Source of the DNA: an uncultured Pseudomonas sp.
Lineage (GTDB): Bacteria; Pseudomonadota; Gammaproteobacteria; Pseudomonadales; Pseudomonadaceae
NCBI RefSeq assembly: GCF_913774235.1
Contig: NZ_CAJYDW010000013.1
Coordinates: forward strand, 104,367 to 168,366
Direction of reading: 5' to 3'
DNA: 64,000 nt
The notes under the pieces were generated by a model. That model worked only from the letters and a program-made list of their open reading frames with translations. It ran no database searches and was not told where the DNA came from. The position numbers and the translations under genes are program-made. This document shows positions 63,752-64,000 of this stretch, piece by piece; the stretch's first letter is position 1; the number at the start of each line of letters is the position of its first letter.

Positions 63752-64000
63752 GCTCAATCGCCAGCTTGCCGCAGAAGGCACGAAAGGAGGGGACGATGCT
63801 CAGGACATCGGCAGGAACGACCACGTCTTTAATTGTACCGACGGGCGTAGGGGAACGGGAGATGGCCGACGCCAGTGTGGTGTTTCAGAAGTTCGCGCAA
63901 GAATTGGCGAGTGATTTTTGTTCGTGGGCTAGGCGCCGCGACGAGTCATAGCAGGGCTATGGCGAGGAGTGGCAACGACGTCCATGGCGGTCCGCCGCTG
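63752..64000. other. Right-edge intergenic stretch
   Basis: No supported gene. It should hold the promoter of the MHYT-GGDEF-EAL gene, but I could not place it. A short plus-strand frame from 63,796 shows no ribosome-binding site or family features. Confidence 0.4.

Noticed and set aside
63796..63951. Short frame at the right edge (ADASVVFQKFAQELASDFCS)
   Set aside because: No start signal or family match, and it lies in the promoter region of the MHYT-GGDEF-EAL gene.

Overview
The window is high-GC DNA from a Pseudomonas-type gammaproteobacterium. From about 38.8 kb to the right end it carries a gene order that I recall from Pseudomonas chromosomes: yigB-xerC-DUF484-dapF-lysA-lptM // cyaY, rnk, corA, argH // algZ-algR-hemC-hemD-hemX-hemY, dsbB-type, algQ, ABC-F, mscS-type. 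The pel operon at the left edge fits the same genus. The species cannot be fixed from sequence alone; it does not look like P. aeruginosa, because a large exopolysaccharide (EPS) block abuts yigB. No tRNA, rRNA, CRISPR array, transposase or integrase was seen.

Layout. (1) 1-10,381, minus strand: pelA-pelB-pelC-pelD-pelE-pelF, with pelF cut by the left edge; this is the Pel polysaccharide machinery with the c-di-GMP receptor PelD. (2) 10,671-21,876, minus strand: EPS cluster 1, a Wzy-type set read in the order priming glycosyltransferase, LMW tyrosine phosphatase, Wzc kinase, GT2, GT26, Wzy-like polymerase, Wzx flippase, secreted GH5 glycanase, Wza-like export lipoprotein. Every long gap between its genes holds a strong RNA hairpin. 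(3) 22.3-25.0 kb: a small membrane ORF, a methyltransferase and an oxaloacetate decarboxylase separate the two clusters. (4) 24,998-37,791, minus strand: EPS cluster 2, read as FAD oxidoreductase, sugar aminotransferase, Wzx, GT2, second Wzc, RfaH/NusG-like antiterminator, GT2, GT4, GT4, GT4. It lacks its own polymerase, exporter, phosphatase and priming enzyme. (5) 37.8-38.85 kb: about 1 kb without a convincing gene. (6) 38.85-64.0 kb: mostly housekeeping genes, with two additions that bear on biofilm: a secreted GH114-type glycosidase (46.75 kb) and an MHYT-GGDEF-EAL c-di-GMP protein (61.6 kb).

How the parts may work together. Three polysaccharide systems lie within 38 kb. Pel output should respond to c-di-GMP through PelD, and a protein with an intact EAL domain and a degenerate AGDEF motif lies in the same window. 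Clusters 1 and 2 each encode a 737-residue Wzc kinase but share one visible phosphatase. Cluster 2 lacks parts that cluster 1 has, so it probably depends on cluster 1 or on genes elsewhere. The two clusters appear to be controlled differently at the RNA level: cluster 1 is punctuated by hairpins, while cluster 2 is tightly packed and encodes its own antiterminator in mid-operon. AlgZ/AlgR and AlgQ are global regulators of exopolysaccharide and virulence genes in pseudomonads.
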